A stretch of 64,000 bases of DNA from Rhodovastum atsumiense (GCF_937425535.1 NZ_OW485601.1:1-64000); one strand, 5' to 3'. Positions 26,852-35,729 are shown, counted from the first letter of the stretch. Numbers and translations: made by a program. The notes: generated from the letters alone by a model not told the origin.

Positions 26852-27697
26852 TCAGATCACCCGGGTGGTCCGCGCCCAGTCGAAATAGAGCTGCCGCGCC
26901 TTCGCACCGATCGGGCCGGCATTCAGCGCCCGTTGCTCGAAGCGGCTGCAGGGCACGACCTTGCCGTAATTGCCGGTCGAGAAGATTTCGTCGGCGTCCT
27001 GCAGGTCCGCGACGGTCAGCTTTGCCTCCTCGGCGGGGATGCCGGCCTCGTTCAGCAGCGCCAGCACGCGCCGGCGGGTGATGCCAGCGAGGAAGGTGCC
27101 GTTGGCTGCCGGCGTCAGCACCCGGCCGTCCTTGGCGATCATCAGGTTGGCGAAGGCGAATTCCGCCACGTTGTCCCAGGGATCGAGCATCACCGCCGCC
27201 TCGAAGCCGCGGTCATTGGCCTCGCGGGTGGCGCGGTCGGAATTGGGATAGAGACAGGCGGCCTTGGCATTGGTCGGGGCCATTTCCGGCGCCGGGCGGC
27301 GCAGCGGCGACAGCGTGGCCGAGAACCCGGCCGGGCCGGGCAGCGGCGCCTCGAAGATGTGCAGCACGAAGCGGGTCTCTGCCGCCCCGACGAAATGGCC
27401 TTCGCCGGCGGCGTAGAACACCGGCTTGATGTAGAGTTCCGCCTCTGGTCCGAAGCGGCGGATCCCCTCGATCGCGAGCCGCTCGATCTCCTCGGCGGCG
27501 ATGGCCGGATGCAGCCCGAGATTGGTGGCCGAGGCCACGGCGCGCCGGCAATGCAGGTCGAGGTCGGGGGCGCAGCCCTGGAAGGCGCGGGCGCCGTCGA
27601 ACGTCACCGAGGCCAGCCAGAACGCATGATCCTGCGGCCCGAGCAGGCGCGGCGGCGTCTCTGTCCATGCCCCGTCCAGCCAGAAGGTTGCCCGCAT
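26852..27697 (-). CDS. Class IV PLP aminotransferase, branched-chain (IlvE-like)
   Basis: 281 residues of fold-type IV aminotransferase. Family marks are 'ASVTFDGARAF', 'LYIKPVFYA', PLP lysine K145 in 'PTNAKAACLYPNSDRATREA', 'AVMLDPWDNVAEFAFANLMIAKDG', 'FLAGITRRRVLALLNEAGI' and 'ADEIFSTGNYGKVVPC'. Such enzymes transfer amino groups between branched-chain amino acids or D-amino acids and 2-oxoacids. The 'EFAFAN' motif is close to the 'E.S..N' of IlvE/DAAT. The ATG at 27697 begins exactly at the conserved N terminus (MRATFWLDGAW). It lies 58 bp after the PfkB kinase gene on the same strand, possibly the last gene of that operon. Confidence 0.88.
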   Translation of the reverse strand: MRATFWLDGAWTETPPRLLGPQDHAFWLASVTFDGARAFQGCAPDLDLHCRRAVASATNLGLHPAIAAEEIERLAIEGIRRFGPEAELYIKPVFYAAGEGHFVGAAETRFVLHIFEAPLPGPAGFSATLSPLRRPAPEMAPTNAKAACLYPNSDRATREANDRGFEAAVMLDPWDNVAEFAFANLMIAKDGRVLTPAANGTFLAGITRRRVLALLNEAGIPAEEAKLTVADLQDADEIFSTGNYGKVVPCSRFEQRALNAGPIGAKARQLYFDWARTTRVI

Positions 27698-27755
27698 GTC
27701 CGTGCTCCGTCGCTTGACCGTTGATCGCGCAACCTTGTGCGCGCGGCACGCCGCG

Positions 27756-28643
27756 TCAAGCCACCGCCAGCAGGGCCGCCATCTCGTGGCGCGAGGGGAA
27801 GGCGGTGAAGCAGCCCGGCCGCGACACCGCGAGGGCGGCGGCGCGCAGGGCGGTGTCGACCGGGCGCGTGGCCCCCAGCGCCATGGCGGCAACCAGGGCG
27901 CCGCAGAACGCATCGCCGCCCCCGCTGGTGTCATTCACCACGGTCGCCACCGCCGGCAGCCGTGCCACCCCCGCCGCATCCGCCACCACGCAGCCCTGCG
28001 GGCCGAGGGTCACGATCGCCATGCCCGCGCCGCGCAGCGCCTCGGCCGCCCGCGCCGGATCGGCATGGCCGGTGAGCTCCGCCGCCTCGCCCTCGTTGGC
28101 TACCACCACGTCGCACAGCTTCAGCAGGCGCCCGTAGTTCCAGCGCAGCGGCGCGGCGTTCACCACGAGGCGGGCACCCCGGGCACGGGCCAGGGTGGCG
28201 GCGTCAACGGTCACCGTTTCCGACAGATTGCCCTGCAGCAGCAGGATGTCACCCGCCCCCATCTCCACCACGAAGGCCTCGGCCTCGACGGCCGGCAGCG
28301 CCATGGCACAGTCGCCGGTGCTGACGATGCAGTTCTCGGCGGTGTCGTCGACCAGCAGGGTGGACAGGTCGGTGGGCGCCTCCACCTCCGGCAGGCGCAA
28401 CGAGGCGAAGGGCTCCTGCGCCAGCGCGGTGCGCACCACCACCGCCTCCGGCCCTGGCCCGAGCGGCGCGCAGAGATGCACCGGCACGCCCGCGCGGGCG
28501 GCCACCACCGCCTGGTTCAGCCCCTTGCCGCCGGGCGCGCGCGCCATCGCCGAGGCCAGCAGCGTCTCGCCGGGCAGCGGCAGCCGCGGCACGCGCAGCG
28601 TGATGTCGACGCTGGCATTGCCCAGGACAAAGACGTGGGTCAT
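27756..28643 (-). CDS. PfkB/ribokinase-family sugar or nucleoside kinase
   Basis: 295 residues. N-terminal 'FVLGNASVDITLRVPRLPLPGET' and the PfkB signature 1 'RAPGGKGLNQAVVAARAG' are followed by 'LLLQGNLSE', 'VVANEGEAAELTG', 'AIVTLGPQGCVV' and signature 2 'VVNDTSGGGDAFCGALVAA' with catalytic base D244. The family phosphorylates ribose, fructose-6-P, nucleosides and similar compounds; substrate is not evident. The start overlaps the BtpA gene by 4 bp (ATGA), showing coupling. Association of PfkB kinases with BtpA-family genes suggests a carbohydrate or nucleoside salvage unit. Confidence 0.88.
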   Translation of the reverse strand: MTHVFVLGNASVDITLRVPRLPLPGETLLASAMARAPGGKGLNQAVVAARAGVPVHLCAPLGPGPEAVVVRTALAQEPFASLRLPEVEAPTDLSTLLVDDTAENCIVSTGDCAMALPAVEAEAFVVEMGAGDILLLQGNLSETVTVDAATLARARGARLVVNAAPLRWNYGRLLKLCDVVVANEGEAAELTGHADPARAAEALRGAGMAIVTLGPQGCVVADAAGVARLPAVATVVNDTSGGGDAFCGALVAAMALGATRPVDTALRAAALAVSRPGCFTAFPSRHEMAALLAVA

Positions 28644-29485
28644 GCACGGGCCCGTGCGACCGCCGTCATGAAGGTCCGCAACCGGTCCGGATCCACCGGA
28701 TTCCACCATACGCCGTCCACTTTCAACCAGCTTGCCACGATGACCGCATCCGCCACGGCGAGGATGTCGCCGACATTGTCCGGGGTCACGCCCGACCCTA
28801 CCACCACCGGCAACGAACAGCCCGCGGCAACGGCGCGCAGCTCCTCGAGCGGGGCGGCGTCGCCGGTGCGCTGGCCGGTGACGATCGCGGCATCCGCGTC
28901 GAAGAATTCGGCATCGCGCGCCATCTCGGGGATCGAACGGTCGGCGACGATGGCATGCGCGCCATGCTTGACATGCACGTCCGCGAAAATGCGCACCTCC
29001 CGCGCGCGCAGCCAGGCCCGGTAGCGCGCCGCCGCGCCGGCCGGCCCCTCGATGAGGCCTTCGTTGGCAACATAGGCGTTGGCCCACTGGTTCACCCGGA
29101 TGAAACCCGCCCCCGCCGCCTTGGCCACCGCGAGCGCCATCACGGCCCCGTTGGCAAGCACGTTCACCCCGGTCGGCAGGCCGCTGGCCACGCGCACCGC
29201 CTGGGTCATCACCGCCATGCAGGCGGCGGTCTCCGGACCGAGCGCCTCGGGCTTGGCGAAGGGGATGTCGCCATGGTTCTCGACGATCAGGCCGTCCACC
29301 CCGCCGGCGCGGTAGCGCTCGGCCTCGGCGAGGGCGAAATCCAGGATCTCGGCCATGGGCTCGCCGTCATAGGCGGGGGAGCCGGGCAAGGGACGCGAAT
29401 GAATGACCCCGATCACCGCCTGCCGGCGGCCGAACAGGGCGGCGACAGCGTTCGGCTTGGAAAGGAACACGGGCTTGGCTGGCAT
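28640..29485 (-). CDS. BtpA/SgcQ family TIM-barrel protein
   Basis: 281 residues of the BtpA family: 'AVIGVIHSRPLPGSPAYDGEPM', 'AERYRAGGVDGLIVENHGDIPF', 'GLPTGVNVLANGAVMALAVAKAAGAGFIRVN', 'VRIFADVHVKHGAHAI', 'ADAAIVTGQRTGDA' and 'PVVVGSGVTPDNVGDIL'. The motifs form a TIM barrel with a likely phosphate-binding GSGVTPDN loop. The name-giving cyanobacterial protein affects photosystem I assembly, while SgcQ belongs to a sugar-metabolism cluster, so the biochemical role is unsettled. The ATG at 29485 is preceded by AGGAGGT, a strong ribosome-binding site. It is first in the operon with the PfkB kinase and probably the IlvE-like gene. Confidence 0.85.
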   Translation of the reverse strand: MPAKPVFLSKPNAVAALFGRRQAVIGVIHSRPLPGSPAYDGEPMAEILDFALAEAERYRAGGVDGLIVENHGDIPFAKPEALGPETAACMAVMTQAVRVASGLPTGVNVLANGAVMALAVAKAAGAGFIRVNQWANAYVANEGLIEGPAGAAARYRAWLRAREVRIFADVHVKHGAHAIVADRSIPEMARDAEFFDADAAIVTGQRTGDAAPLEELRAVAAGCSLPVVVGSGVTPDNVGDILAVADAVIVASWLKVDGVWWNPVDPDRLRTFMTAVARARA

Positions 29486-30614
29486 GGGACCTCCTGGCAC
29501 GGGGCGGGCAACGCCAGTGCTGTGACCGCGACGGACAATCCCATCGCGCCGCGGCCCTGGCCCTTGATTTGGTGTTCCGATTCGCGCGACGGGGCAGAGG
29601 CATTTGTCGCAACCGGAACACTACCCCGGCCGGACCCGATGCTTCAACGAATGGAGACGATGCCGCAGCGGACGGCGGGGATCGTCGCCCCGGCCGTTCC
29701 GCCCGGTTGCCAGACGGCGCCGCAGCACCATCTGGCAAAACGGAGGCGTGCGATCGCGTAACGTCCCTGGCCTGATCGGGGGCAGGCGCAGGAACCGTCG
29801 TGCCTCCCGTTCGTACCGGCTGCGGCCCTGGCGCGATCGGAATGGCGCGACGACGATCAGGCCCGGCGAGCATTGCCGTTCACATCGTCGCGGATATCGG
29901 CCGATGGTGAATCGTTGACGCACGGGGGGTGCTACACAGCGTTGTTCATGCCATGGATCCCGAAGCCCGGTGCCCTGGCGAGGGATGTCGCCGCACTCCC
30001 CGACAGCAAGAATGGCCTGAATGAACCGGCCATGTCGGGCGCGCGCGGTCATGGTGCAATGTGCGTCGGTTGCGTTGGCAGACGCAGGGACGGGATCAGG
30101 TGGTCGTCAGCAGTAGCGGCCCTTGGACAGGCTCCTTTCCCATCAAACATTGTCGAGGGAAAGGCACGAATTTCTCACTTTTACGGCGATGGATTGTGAT
30201 GGATTTTTCGCCCCTGGCGTGCAAGCATGCAGTCAAGCCCGTGTTACAAACACGGGGACACACGGCATTTCAATCAAAGCACGGCCGACAACCTGAGCCA
30301 CACCTGGGCAGAGTCGTCGGATCATCGGTCCGTCTGCGGGCAGAAGATGAAATGCCCACCAGCCGGATCGTGGATGTGAGAGAGTGGCCCGCCCGCCACG
30401 AGCAGCAAGGGTCATCGCGTCTGGGGTCGATTGTTCTCGACGCCCGTAAACTGGTTTTTTTATCTTCGTGGCAGAGAATTTAGGAGAGGGGACTCCCACC
30501 CCGCTCCTTAACATTCGGGTGACGAGGTCCGTGGCTAGGCGCGTCACCCGTTACACACCCTGAAAAGGGGCGCCGTGGCCGAAAGCTGCGCTCCGATGCG
30601 TGAGGAGTATCTCT
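29486..30614. other. 1.1-kb region without a convincing gene, upstream of prkA
   Basis: Frames here (for example 29873-30199 plus, 29621-30052 minus) lack recognisable domains, have biased Arg/Cys/His content typical of shadow frames and no good ribosome-binding sites. The right part must hold the prkA promoter. It contains a stem-loop at 30517-30549 and an A/T-rich patch near 30,455 (GGTTTTTTTATC). No tRNA, sRNA or mobile-element remnant could be identified by eye. The length is unusual for this compact genome. Confidence 0.5.
30517..30549 (+). promoter_or_regulatory. Stem-loop/dyad in the prkA leader
   Basis: Perfect 8-bp arms GGGTGACG (30517-30524) and CGTCACCC (30542-30549) separated by 17 nt, 66 bp before the prkA ATG. 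It could be an operator for a dimeric regulator or an mRNA stem in the 5' leader. Confidence 0.4.
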
Positions 30615-32558
30615 ATGAGCGTCGACCTTCTTCGCTCGCGCTTCTCGAGCCATTTCGAGGCCCGGCGCGATGCGGAAATACCCCTGGAAGCGTTCCTCGA
30701 ACGCTGCCGTACCGACCCGAAGACCTATAGCAGCGCTGCCGAGCGACTGCTGACGGCGATCGGCGAGGCCGAAATCATCGACACCTCCCAGGACCCGCGG
30801 CTCGGCCGGATCTTCGCCAACCGGACGATCCGCCGCTACCCCGCCTTCAGCGAGTTCCACGGCATGGAGGAGACGATCGAGCGCATCGTCGGCTTTCTCC
30901 GCCATGCCGCGCAGGGGCTCGAGGAACGCAAGCAGATCCTGTACCTGCTCGGCCCGGTCGGCGGTGGGAAGTCCTCGCTCGCCGAGCGGCTGAAGGAGCT
31001 GATGGAGCGCGAGCCGATCTACGTGCTCAAGGCCGGCGAGGAAGTCAGCCCCGTGTTCGAGAGCCCGCTCTCGCTGTTCAGCGACCCGCACATGGTCGAC
31101 ACGCTGGAGACCGAGTACGGCATCCCGCGGCGCGCGGTGCGCGGGCCGATGAGCCCGTGGGCGCTGAAGCGGTTGCAGGAATTCGGCGGCGACGCCTTCC
31201 GCTTCAGCGTGATGAAGATGATGCCGAGCCGGCTGCGCCAGGTCGGGGTGGCCAAGACCGAGCCGGGCGACGAGAACAACCAGGACATCTCCACCCTGGT
31301 CGGCAAGGTCGATATCCGCAAGCTGGAAGCCTTCGCCCAGAACGACCCCGACGCCTACAGCTTCTCGGGCGGGCTCAATCGCGCCAACCAGGGCATCCTC
31401 GAGTTCGTCGAGATGTTCAAGGCGCCGATCAAGATGCTGCATCCGCTGCTGACCGCCACCCAGGAAGGCAACTATGTCGGCACGGAGAACATCGGCGCCC
31501 TGCCCTTCCAGGGCCTGATCCTCGCCCACTCCAACGAGGCCGAGTGGCAGACCTTCAAGAACAATCGCAACAACGAAGCCTTCATCGACCGCATTTATGT
31601 CGTAAAGGTGCCGTACTGCCTGCGCGTGACCGAGGAACAGGCGATCTACCGCAAGATGCTGGCCGCCTCCGAGCTCGCCAACGCGGCCTGCGCCCCGGGC
31701 ACGATCGAGATGCTCGCCCGCTTCGCCGTGCTGTCGCGGGTGAAGGAGCACCCGAATTCCAACCTGTTCAGCAAGATGCGCGTCTATGATGGCGAGGCCA
31801 TCAAGGAACAGGACCCGCAGGCGCGCAGCGTGCAGGAATACCGCGACGCCGCCGGCGTGGACGAGGGCATGTCCGGCATCTCCACCCGCTTCGCCTTCAA
31901 GGTGCTCTCGCAAACCTTCAATTTCGACAGCACCGAGGTTGCGGCCGATCCGGTCCACCTCATGTACGTGCTCGAGCGGCTGCTGCGCCAAGAGCAGTTC
32001 CCCGAGGATGTCGAGAAGAAACTGTTGAACTTCATCAAGGCGATGCTGGCGCCGCGTTATGCCGAGTTCATCGGCAACGAGATCCAGAAGGCGTACCTGG
32101 AATCCTACAGCGACTACGGCCAGAACCTGTTCGAACGCTACATCTCCCTGGCCGATGCCTGGATCGAGGACGCCGATTTCAAGGATCCCGATACCGGCAC
32201 GCTGATGAGCCGGGACGAGCTGAACGCCGAGCTCACCAAGATCGAGAAGCCCGCGGGCATCGCCAATCCCAAGGACTTCCGCAACGAGGTGGTGAAGTTC
32301 GCCCTGCGCGCCAAGGCGCGCGACGGCGGGCGGATGCCACGCTGGACCGCCTATGAGAAGATCCGCGAAGTGATTGAACGGCGCATGTTCAGCCAGGTGG
32401 AAGACCTGCTGCCGATCATCTCCTTTGGGGCGAAGAAGGACGTCGAGACCGAGCGCAAGCACGGTGACTTCATCGCGCGCATGCGTGACCGCGGCTACAC
32501 CGAACGGCAGGTACGCCGCTCCGTGGAGTGGTTCATGCGCGTGCAGAAGTCCGGGTGA
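30615..32558 (+). CDS. prkA: PrkA serine protein kinase/AAA+ ATPase
   Basis: 647 residues, the normal length for PrkA (YeaG in E. coli). The AAA domain has the P-loop GPVGGGKS at 113-120 in 'ILYLLGPVGGGKSSLAERL', followed by family-specific 'YVLKAGEEVSPVFESPL', 'NQDISTLVGKVDIRKLE', 'DAYSFSGGLNRANQGILEFVEMFKAP' and a C-terminal PrkA kinase-like domain ('KARDGGRMPRWTAYEKIREVIERRMF'). PrkA/YeaG is a stress- and nitrogen-starvation-responsive kinase; its targets are largely unknown. GAGGA lies 8 bp before the ATG at 30615. It heads the conserved prkA-DUF444-spoVR operon (yeaG-yeaH-ycgB in enterobacteria). Confidence 0.96.
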   Translation: MSVDLLRSRFSSHFEARRDAEIPLEAFLERCRTDPKTYSSAAERLLTAIGEAEIIDTSQDPRLGRIFANRTIRRYPAFSEFHGMEETIERIVGFLRHAAQGLEERKQILYLLGPVGGGKSSLAERLKELMEREPIYVLKAGEEVSPVFESPLSLFSDPHMVDTLETEYGIPRRAVRGPMSPWALKRLQEFGGDAFRFSVMKMMPSRLRQVGVAKTEPGDENNQDISTLVGKVDIRKLEAFAQNDPDAYSFSGGLNRANQGILEFVEMFKAPIKMLHPLLTATQEGNYVGTENIGALPFQGLILAHSNEAEWQTFKNNRNNEAFIDRIYVVKVPYCLRVTEEQAIYRKMLAASELANAACAPGTIEMLARFAVLSRVKEHPNSNLFSKMRVYDGEAIKEQDPQARSVQEYRDAAGVDEGMSGISTRFAFKVLSQTFNFDSTEVAADPVHLMYVLERLLRQEQFPEDVEKKLLNFIKAMLAPRYAEFIGNEIQKAYLESYSDYGQNLFERYISLADAWIEDADFKDPDTGTLMSRDELNAELTKIEKPAGIANPKDFRNEVVKFALRAKARDGGRMPRWTAYEKIREVIERRMFSQVEDLLPIISFGAKKDVETERKHGDFIARMRDRGYTERQVRRSVEWFMRVQKSG

Positions 32559-32595
32559 GACGCCCGGCCGCAAGACCATCAACACAGGCCATGCC

Positions 32596-33891
32596 ATGAT
32601 CATCGTCGACCGCCGTCCGAATCCGCAGGGCAAGAGCCTGCCCAACCGGCAGCGCTTCCTGTCCCGCGTGAAAGCCCAGGTGCGGAGGGCTGTCGCTGAC
32701 AGCATCGACCGCCGGCGCGTCTCGGACGTCGGCGCCGAGGAGGAGGTAAAGGTCCGGGTGGCCGGGACCTCCGAGCCGCATTTCCGCATCGCCCCCGGCG
32801 GTGACGGAGACTATGTGGTCCCCGGCACCGGCACGCTGAACCGCGGCGACCGCATCCCCAAGCCCCAGGGCGGCGGGGGCGGTCGCGGACGGGAAGCGGC
32901 GGATTCGGGGGGCGGCGAGGATGCCTTCGAATTCACCCTCTCCCGCGAGGAGTTCCTCGACTTCTTCTTCGAGGAACTGGAACTGCCGCGCCTGGCCCGC
33001 ACCCAGCTCGGCGAGGCGACTCTCAGCAAGCCGCGCCGTGCCGGCTTCACCGTCTCCGGCTCGCCCACCGCGCTGGATGTGCGGCGGACCATGCGCAACA
33101 GCCTCGCCCGCCGGGTGGCGCTGCGCCGCCCCGACCGCGAGGAGATCGAGGAAGCGCAGGCCGAGGTCGCCGCCGCCATCAAGGCGCATGACGACGCCCG
33201 GCTCGCGCGGGCACGGGCGCATCTCGACCTGGTGCTGCGACGCACCGCCCGCATTCCCTTCGTCGATCCGATCGACGTGCGCTATCGCCGTCACGAAAGG
33301 GTCAAGCTGCCGGCCTCGGACGCCGTCATGTTCTGCCTGATGGACGTCTCCGGATCGATGACCGAGCACATGAAGGGGCTGGCCAAGCGCTTCTTCATGC
33401 TGTTGCACCTGTTCCTCGAACGCAAATATACGCGCGTGCATGTGGTGTTCATCCGCCACACCGAGAAGGCGCAGGAAGTGGACGAGGATACTTTCTTCCG
33501 CTCCCGCGAGACCGGCGGCACCATCGTCTCCTCGGCGCTGACCGAGATGCTGCGCGTGCAATCGGAACGTTTCCCGCCGAGCGACTACAACATCTACGTG
33601 GCGCAGGCGTCGGACGGCGACAACCTGCACGCCGATGCCGGGGCGGTGGTCGAGCTGATGGGCCGCATCCTGCCACTGGTCCGCTACTTCGCCTATGTCG
33701 AGACCGGCCATGGCGAGGAGGAACGCTTCGGCATCGCGCGCGGGCTGGAAACCAGCCTGTGGGGCACCTATCGCAGCATCCTCGGCGAGAGCGCGCCACA
33801 ACTGGCGATGCGCAAGCTGTCGGAGGTCCGCGACGTCTGGGGCGTGTTCGCCGACCTGTTCCGCAAGAATCCTGCCGGAGCGACGCCATGA
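32596..33891 (+). CDS. YeaH/DUF444 family von Willebrand-type protein
   Basis: 431 residues of the UPF0229/YeaH family, found with PrkA. The N terminus has 'IVDRRPNPQGKSLPNRQRFLSR'-type sequence, then a Gly-rich linker (about 90-115), 'FELTLS'-like 'FEFTLSREEFLDFFFEELELP', and a VWA domain with the MIDAS motif 'MDVSGSM' (249-255) and 'VHVVFIRHTEKAQEVDEDTFF'. YeaH forms a functional pair with YeaG/PrkA in stress survival. It follows prkA by 37 bp and overlaps spoVR by 4 bp (ATGA at 33888-33891), which is clear operon structure. Confidence 0.93.
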   Translation: MIIVDRRPNPQGKSLPNRQRFLSRVKAQVRRAVADSIDRRRVSDVGAEEEVKVRVAGTSEPHFRIAPGGDGDYVVPGTGTLNRGDRIPKPQGGGGGRGREAADSGGGEDAFEFTLSREEFLDFFFEELELPRLARTQLGEATLSKPRRAGFTVSGSPTALDVRRTMRNSLARRVALRRPDREEIEEAQAEVAAAIKAHDDARLARARAHLDLVLRRTARIPFVDPIDVRYRRHERVKLPASDAVMFCLMDVSGSMTEHMKGLAKRFFMLLHLFLERKYTRVHVVFIRHTEKAQEVDEDTFFRSRETGGTIVSSALTEMLRVQSERFPPSDYNIYVAQASDGDNLHADAGAVVELMGRILPLVRYFAYVETGHGEEERFGIARGLETSLWGTYRSILGESAPQLAMRKLSEVRDVWGVFADLFRKNPAGATP

Positions 33892-35396
33892 CTCTGCTGT
33901 TCGACGGCGCGGAATGGGATTTCGGCAAGCTCGACGCCACCTTCCGTGCCTGCGAGGAAATCGCGGTCGGCGAACTGGGGCTGACCTGCTACCCGAACCA
34001 GGTCGAGGTGATCACCTCCGAGCAGATGCTGGATGCCTATTCCAGCGTCGGCCTGCCGCTGATGTACCGCCACTGGAGCTTCGGCAAGCGCTTCGCCCGC
34101 GACGATCTGCTCTACCGGGCCGGCATGCAGAATCTCGCCTACGAAATCGTCATCAACTCCAATCCCTGCATCGCCTATCTGATGGAGGAGAACACGATGA
34201 CGATGCAGGCGCTGGTGATTGCCCACGCCTGTTTTGGCCATAACCACTTCTTCCGCAACAACCACCTGTTCCGGCAATGGACGGATGCCGACGGCATCCT
34301 CGATTACCTCGCCTTCGCCCGCCGCTTCGTCGCCGAATGCGAGGAGCGTCACGGCATGGCCGCGGTGGAGCGCATCCTCGACGCCGCCCACGCGCTGCAG
34401 GGCCAGGGCGTGCATCGCTATCTGCGGCGCAAATGGCGGCTTGCGGACGAAGAGACGCGGGCGCGCGAGCGGCAGAAGCACGAGGAGGAAAGTTACAATC
34501 CGCTCTGGACCACCGTTCCGGCACCCGAGCGCAGCGCGGTGGCCAAGAAGGCCGTGAACGAGGCCAAGGCGCGGCTGAACCTGCCCGAGGAGAACCTGCT
34601 CTATCTCTGCGAGAAGCACTCGCCCCGGTTGCGGGGATGGGAACGTGAGCTGGTCCGGATCGTGCGGGTGGTCGCCCAGTATTTCTACCCGCAGATGCAG
34701 ACCAAGCTGTCCAACGAGGGCTGCGCCACCACGGTGCACTACGCCATCATGAGCCGGCTGCACGACCGCGGCCAGATCAGCGACGGCGCCTTCATGGAGT
34801 TCCTGGCTTCCCACACCGCGGTCACGCGCCAGCCGACGCTCGCCGACCAGAATTTCCAGGGCTGGAACCCGTACGCCCTGGGATTCGCCATCATGCGCGA
34901 CGTCGAGCGCATCTGCACCGAGCCGGACGCAGAGGACGAGCGCTGGTTCCCCGGCTTCGCCGGCAACGGCGATCCCTGGGGCACGTTGCGCGAGGCCTGG
35001 GCGGAGTATCGCGACGAAAGCCTGGTGCGGCAGTTCCTCGGTCCCAAGGTCATGCGCCAGTTCCGCATGGTGAACCTGACCGACCGGTCCAACGATCCGG
35101 CCCTGGTGGTGACGGATATCCATGACGATGTGGGCTATCGCCGCATCCGCTCGCAACTCGCCGACCGCTACGACCCGGCGCATTACGGGCCGCTGATCGA
35201 GGCCACCGATGTCGACCTGTTCGGCGACCGCAGCCTGCTGGTGACGCATATCTCCCGTCGCAAGTCCCGCCTGCACGATTCCTCGGCCCGTCAGACGCTG
35301 GCGCATCTGCAGGTGCTGTGGGGGTATCCGGTGACGCTGCAGGAAGTCGACGCCGAGACCGACCGGGTGCTGGGCGAGATCCGCGCCGGCATGTAG
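33888..35396 (+). CDS. SpoVR family protein
   Basis: 502 residues, matching the SpoVR/YcgB family across its length: 'CYPNQVEVITSEQMLDAYSS', 'MYRHWSFGKRF', 'AYEIVINSNPCIAYLMEENTM', 'IAHACFGHNHFFRNNHLFRQW', 'YLCEKHSPRLRGWERELVRIV', 'YFYPQMQTKLSNEGCATTVHY' and 'FNPYALGF'-like 'WNPYALGFAIMRD'. SpoVR was named in Bacillus for spore cortex formation; in proteobacteria it is a stationary-phase/stress protein of unknown biochemistry, made together with PrkA and DUF444. Conserved His/Cys residues in 'ACFGHNHFF' hint at metal binding. A hairpin repeat array follows the stop codon at once. Confidence 0.95.
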   Translation: MTLLFDGAEWDFGKLDATFRACEEIAVGELGLTCYPNQVEVITSEQMLDAYSSVGLPLMYRHWSFGKRFARDDLLYRAGMQNLAYEIVINSNPCIAYLMEENTMTMQALVIAHACFGHNHFFRNNHLFRQWTDADGILDYLAFARRFVAECEERHGMAAVERILDAAHALQGQGVHRYLRRKWRLADEETRARERQKHEEESYNPLWTTVPAPERSAVAKKAVNEAKARLNLPEENLLYLCEKHSPRLRGWERELVRIVRVVAQYFYPQMQTKLSNEGCATTVHYAIMSRLHDRGQISDGAFMEFLASHTAVTRQPTLADQNFQGWNPYALGFAIMRDVERICTEPDAEDERWFPGFAGNGDPWGTLREAWAEYRDESLVRQFLGPKVMRQFRMVNLTDRSNDPALVVTDIHDDVGYRRIRSQLADRYDPAHYGPLIEATDVDLFGDRSLLVTHISRRKSRLHDSSARQTLAHLQVLWGYPVTLQEVDAETDRVLGEIRAGM

Positions 35397-35410
35397 CCGG
35401 CCGAAAACCC

Positions 35411-35576
35411 GGGATCCAAGGGCTTCGCCCTTGGTGGAGGTCCAGGAGGCGAAGCCTCCTGGTGGGGTTTGGGGCAACGCCCCAACGACCTTCTCGACCC
35501 AGGCATCTTGGGGCGTTGCCCCAAACCCCACCAGGGCCTTGCCCTGGACCCACCAAGGGCTTCGCCCTTGGATCCC
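35411..35576. repeat. REP-like hairpin array, copy 2: double unit in inverted orientation
   Basis: Six hairpins in mirror order: CCAAGGGC/GCCCTTGG, CCAGGAGGC/GCCTCCTGG, TTGGGGC/GCCCCAA, then TTGGGGC/GCCCCAA, CCAGGGC/GCCCTGG, CCAAGGGC/GCCCTTGG. The left half begins GGGATCCAAGGGC and the right half ends GCCCTTGGATCCC, so the whole element is a roughly 166-bp imperfect palindrome with about 30 bp of unrelated sequence at its centre (near 35,480-35,508). It follows the spoVR stop by 14 bp and may end or protect that transcript. Confidence 0.85.
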
Positions 35577-35664
35577 GCTTATCAGCACCCGTTTTCGGTT
35601 TAGCGACAGAACCGCAGAATCGCGGTATGGGCGCAATCGATGATTGTCGCGGCCGGCATGGCCG

Positions 35665-35677
35665 TATCATCATGATA
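35665..35677. promoter_or_regulatory. Dyad TATCAT-C-ATGATA upstream of the MarR gene
   Basis: Perfect 6-bp arms around a central C, 52 bp upstream of the MarR ATG. MarR proteins usually bind palindromes of this size and repress their own genes, so it is a reasonable autoregulatory operator. The assignment is by position and symmetry only. Confidence 0.45.
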
Positions 35678-35729
35678 AATCAAATGCCCCACCGCGTCGC
35701 ACCAGCGGCGTCAGACCTTGAGAGCGACC

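Larger units (their letters stand above)
35397..35729. other. Intergenic region between spoVR and the MarR gene
   Basis: The left half is hairpin array copy 2. The right half (35,577-35,729) is the presumed promoter region of the MarR gene and contains a perfect dyad at 35665-35677. No gene is visible. Confidence 0.6.

Noticed and set aside
29873-30199. 108-codon plus-strand frame in the gap before prkA
   Set aside because: No recognisable fold, many Cys/Gly/Ser and no ribosome-binding site; treated as non-coding.
30424-30461. Stem GTCGA/TCGAC followed by a run of T, possible terminator of a small RNA
   Set aside because: The stem is only 5 bp and the T run begins about ten bases after it, so it does not fit a Rho-independent terminator.
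30480-32789. 769-codon minus-strand frame opposite prkA
   Set aside because: Antisense to a certain gene; Leu/His/Glu-rich shadow translation without motifs.
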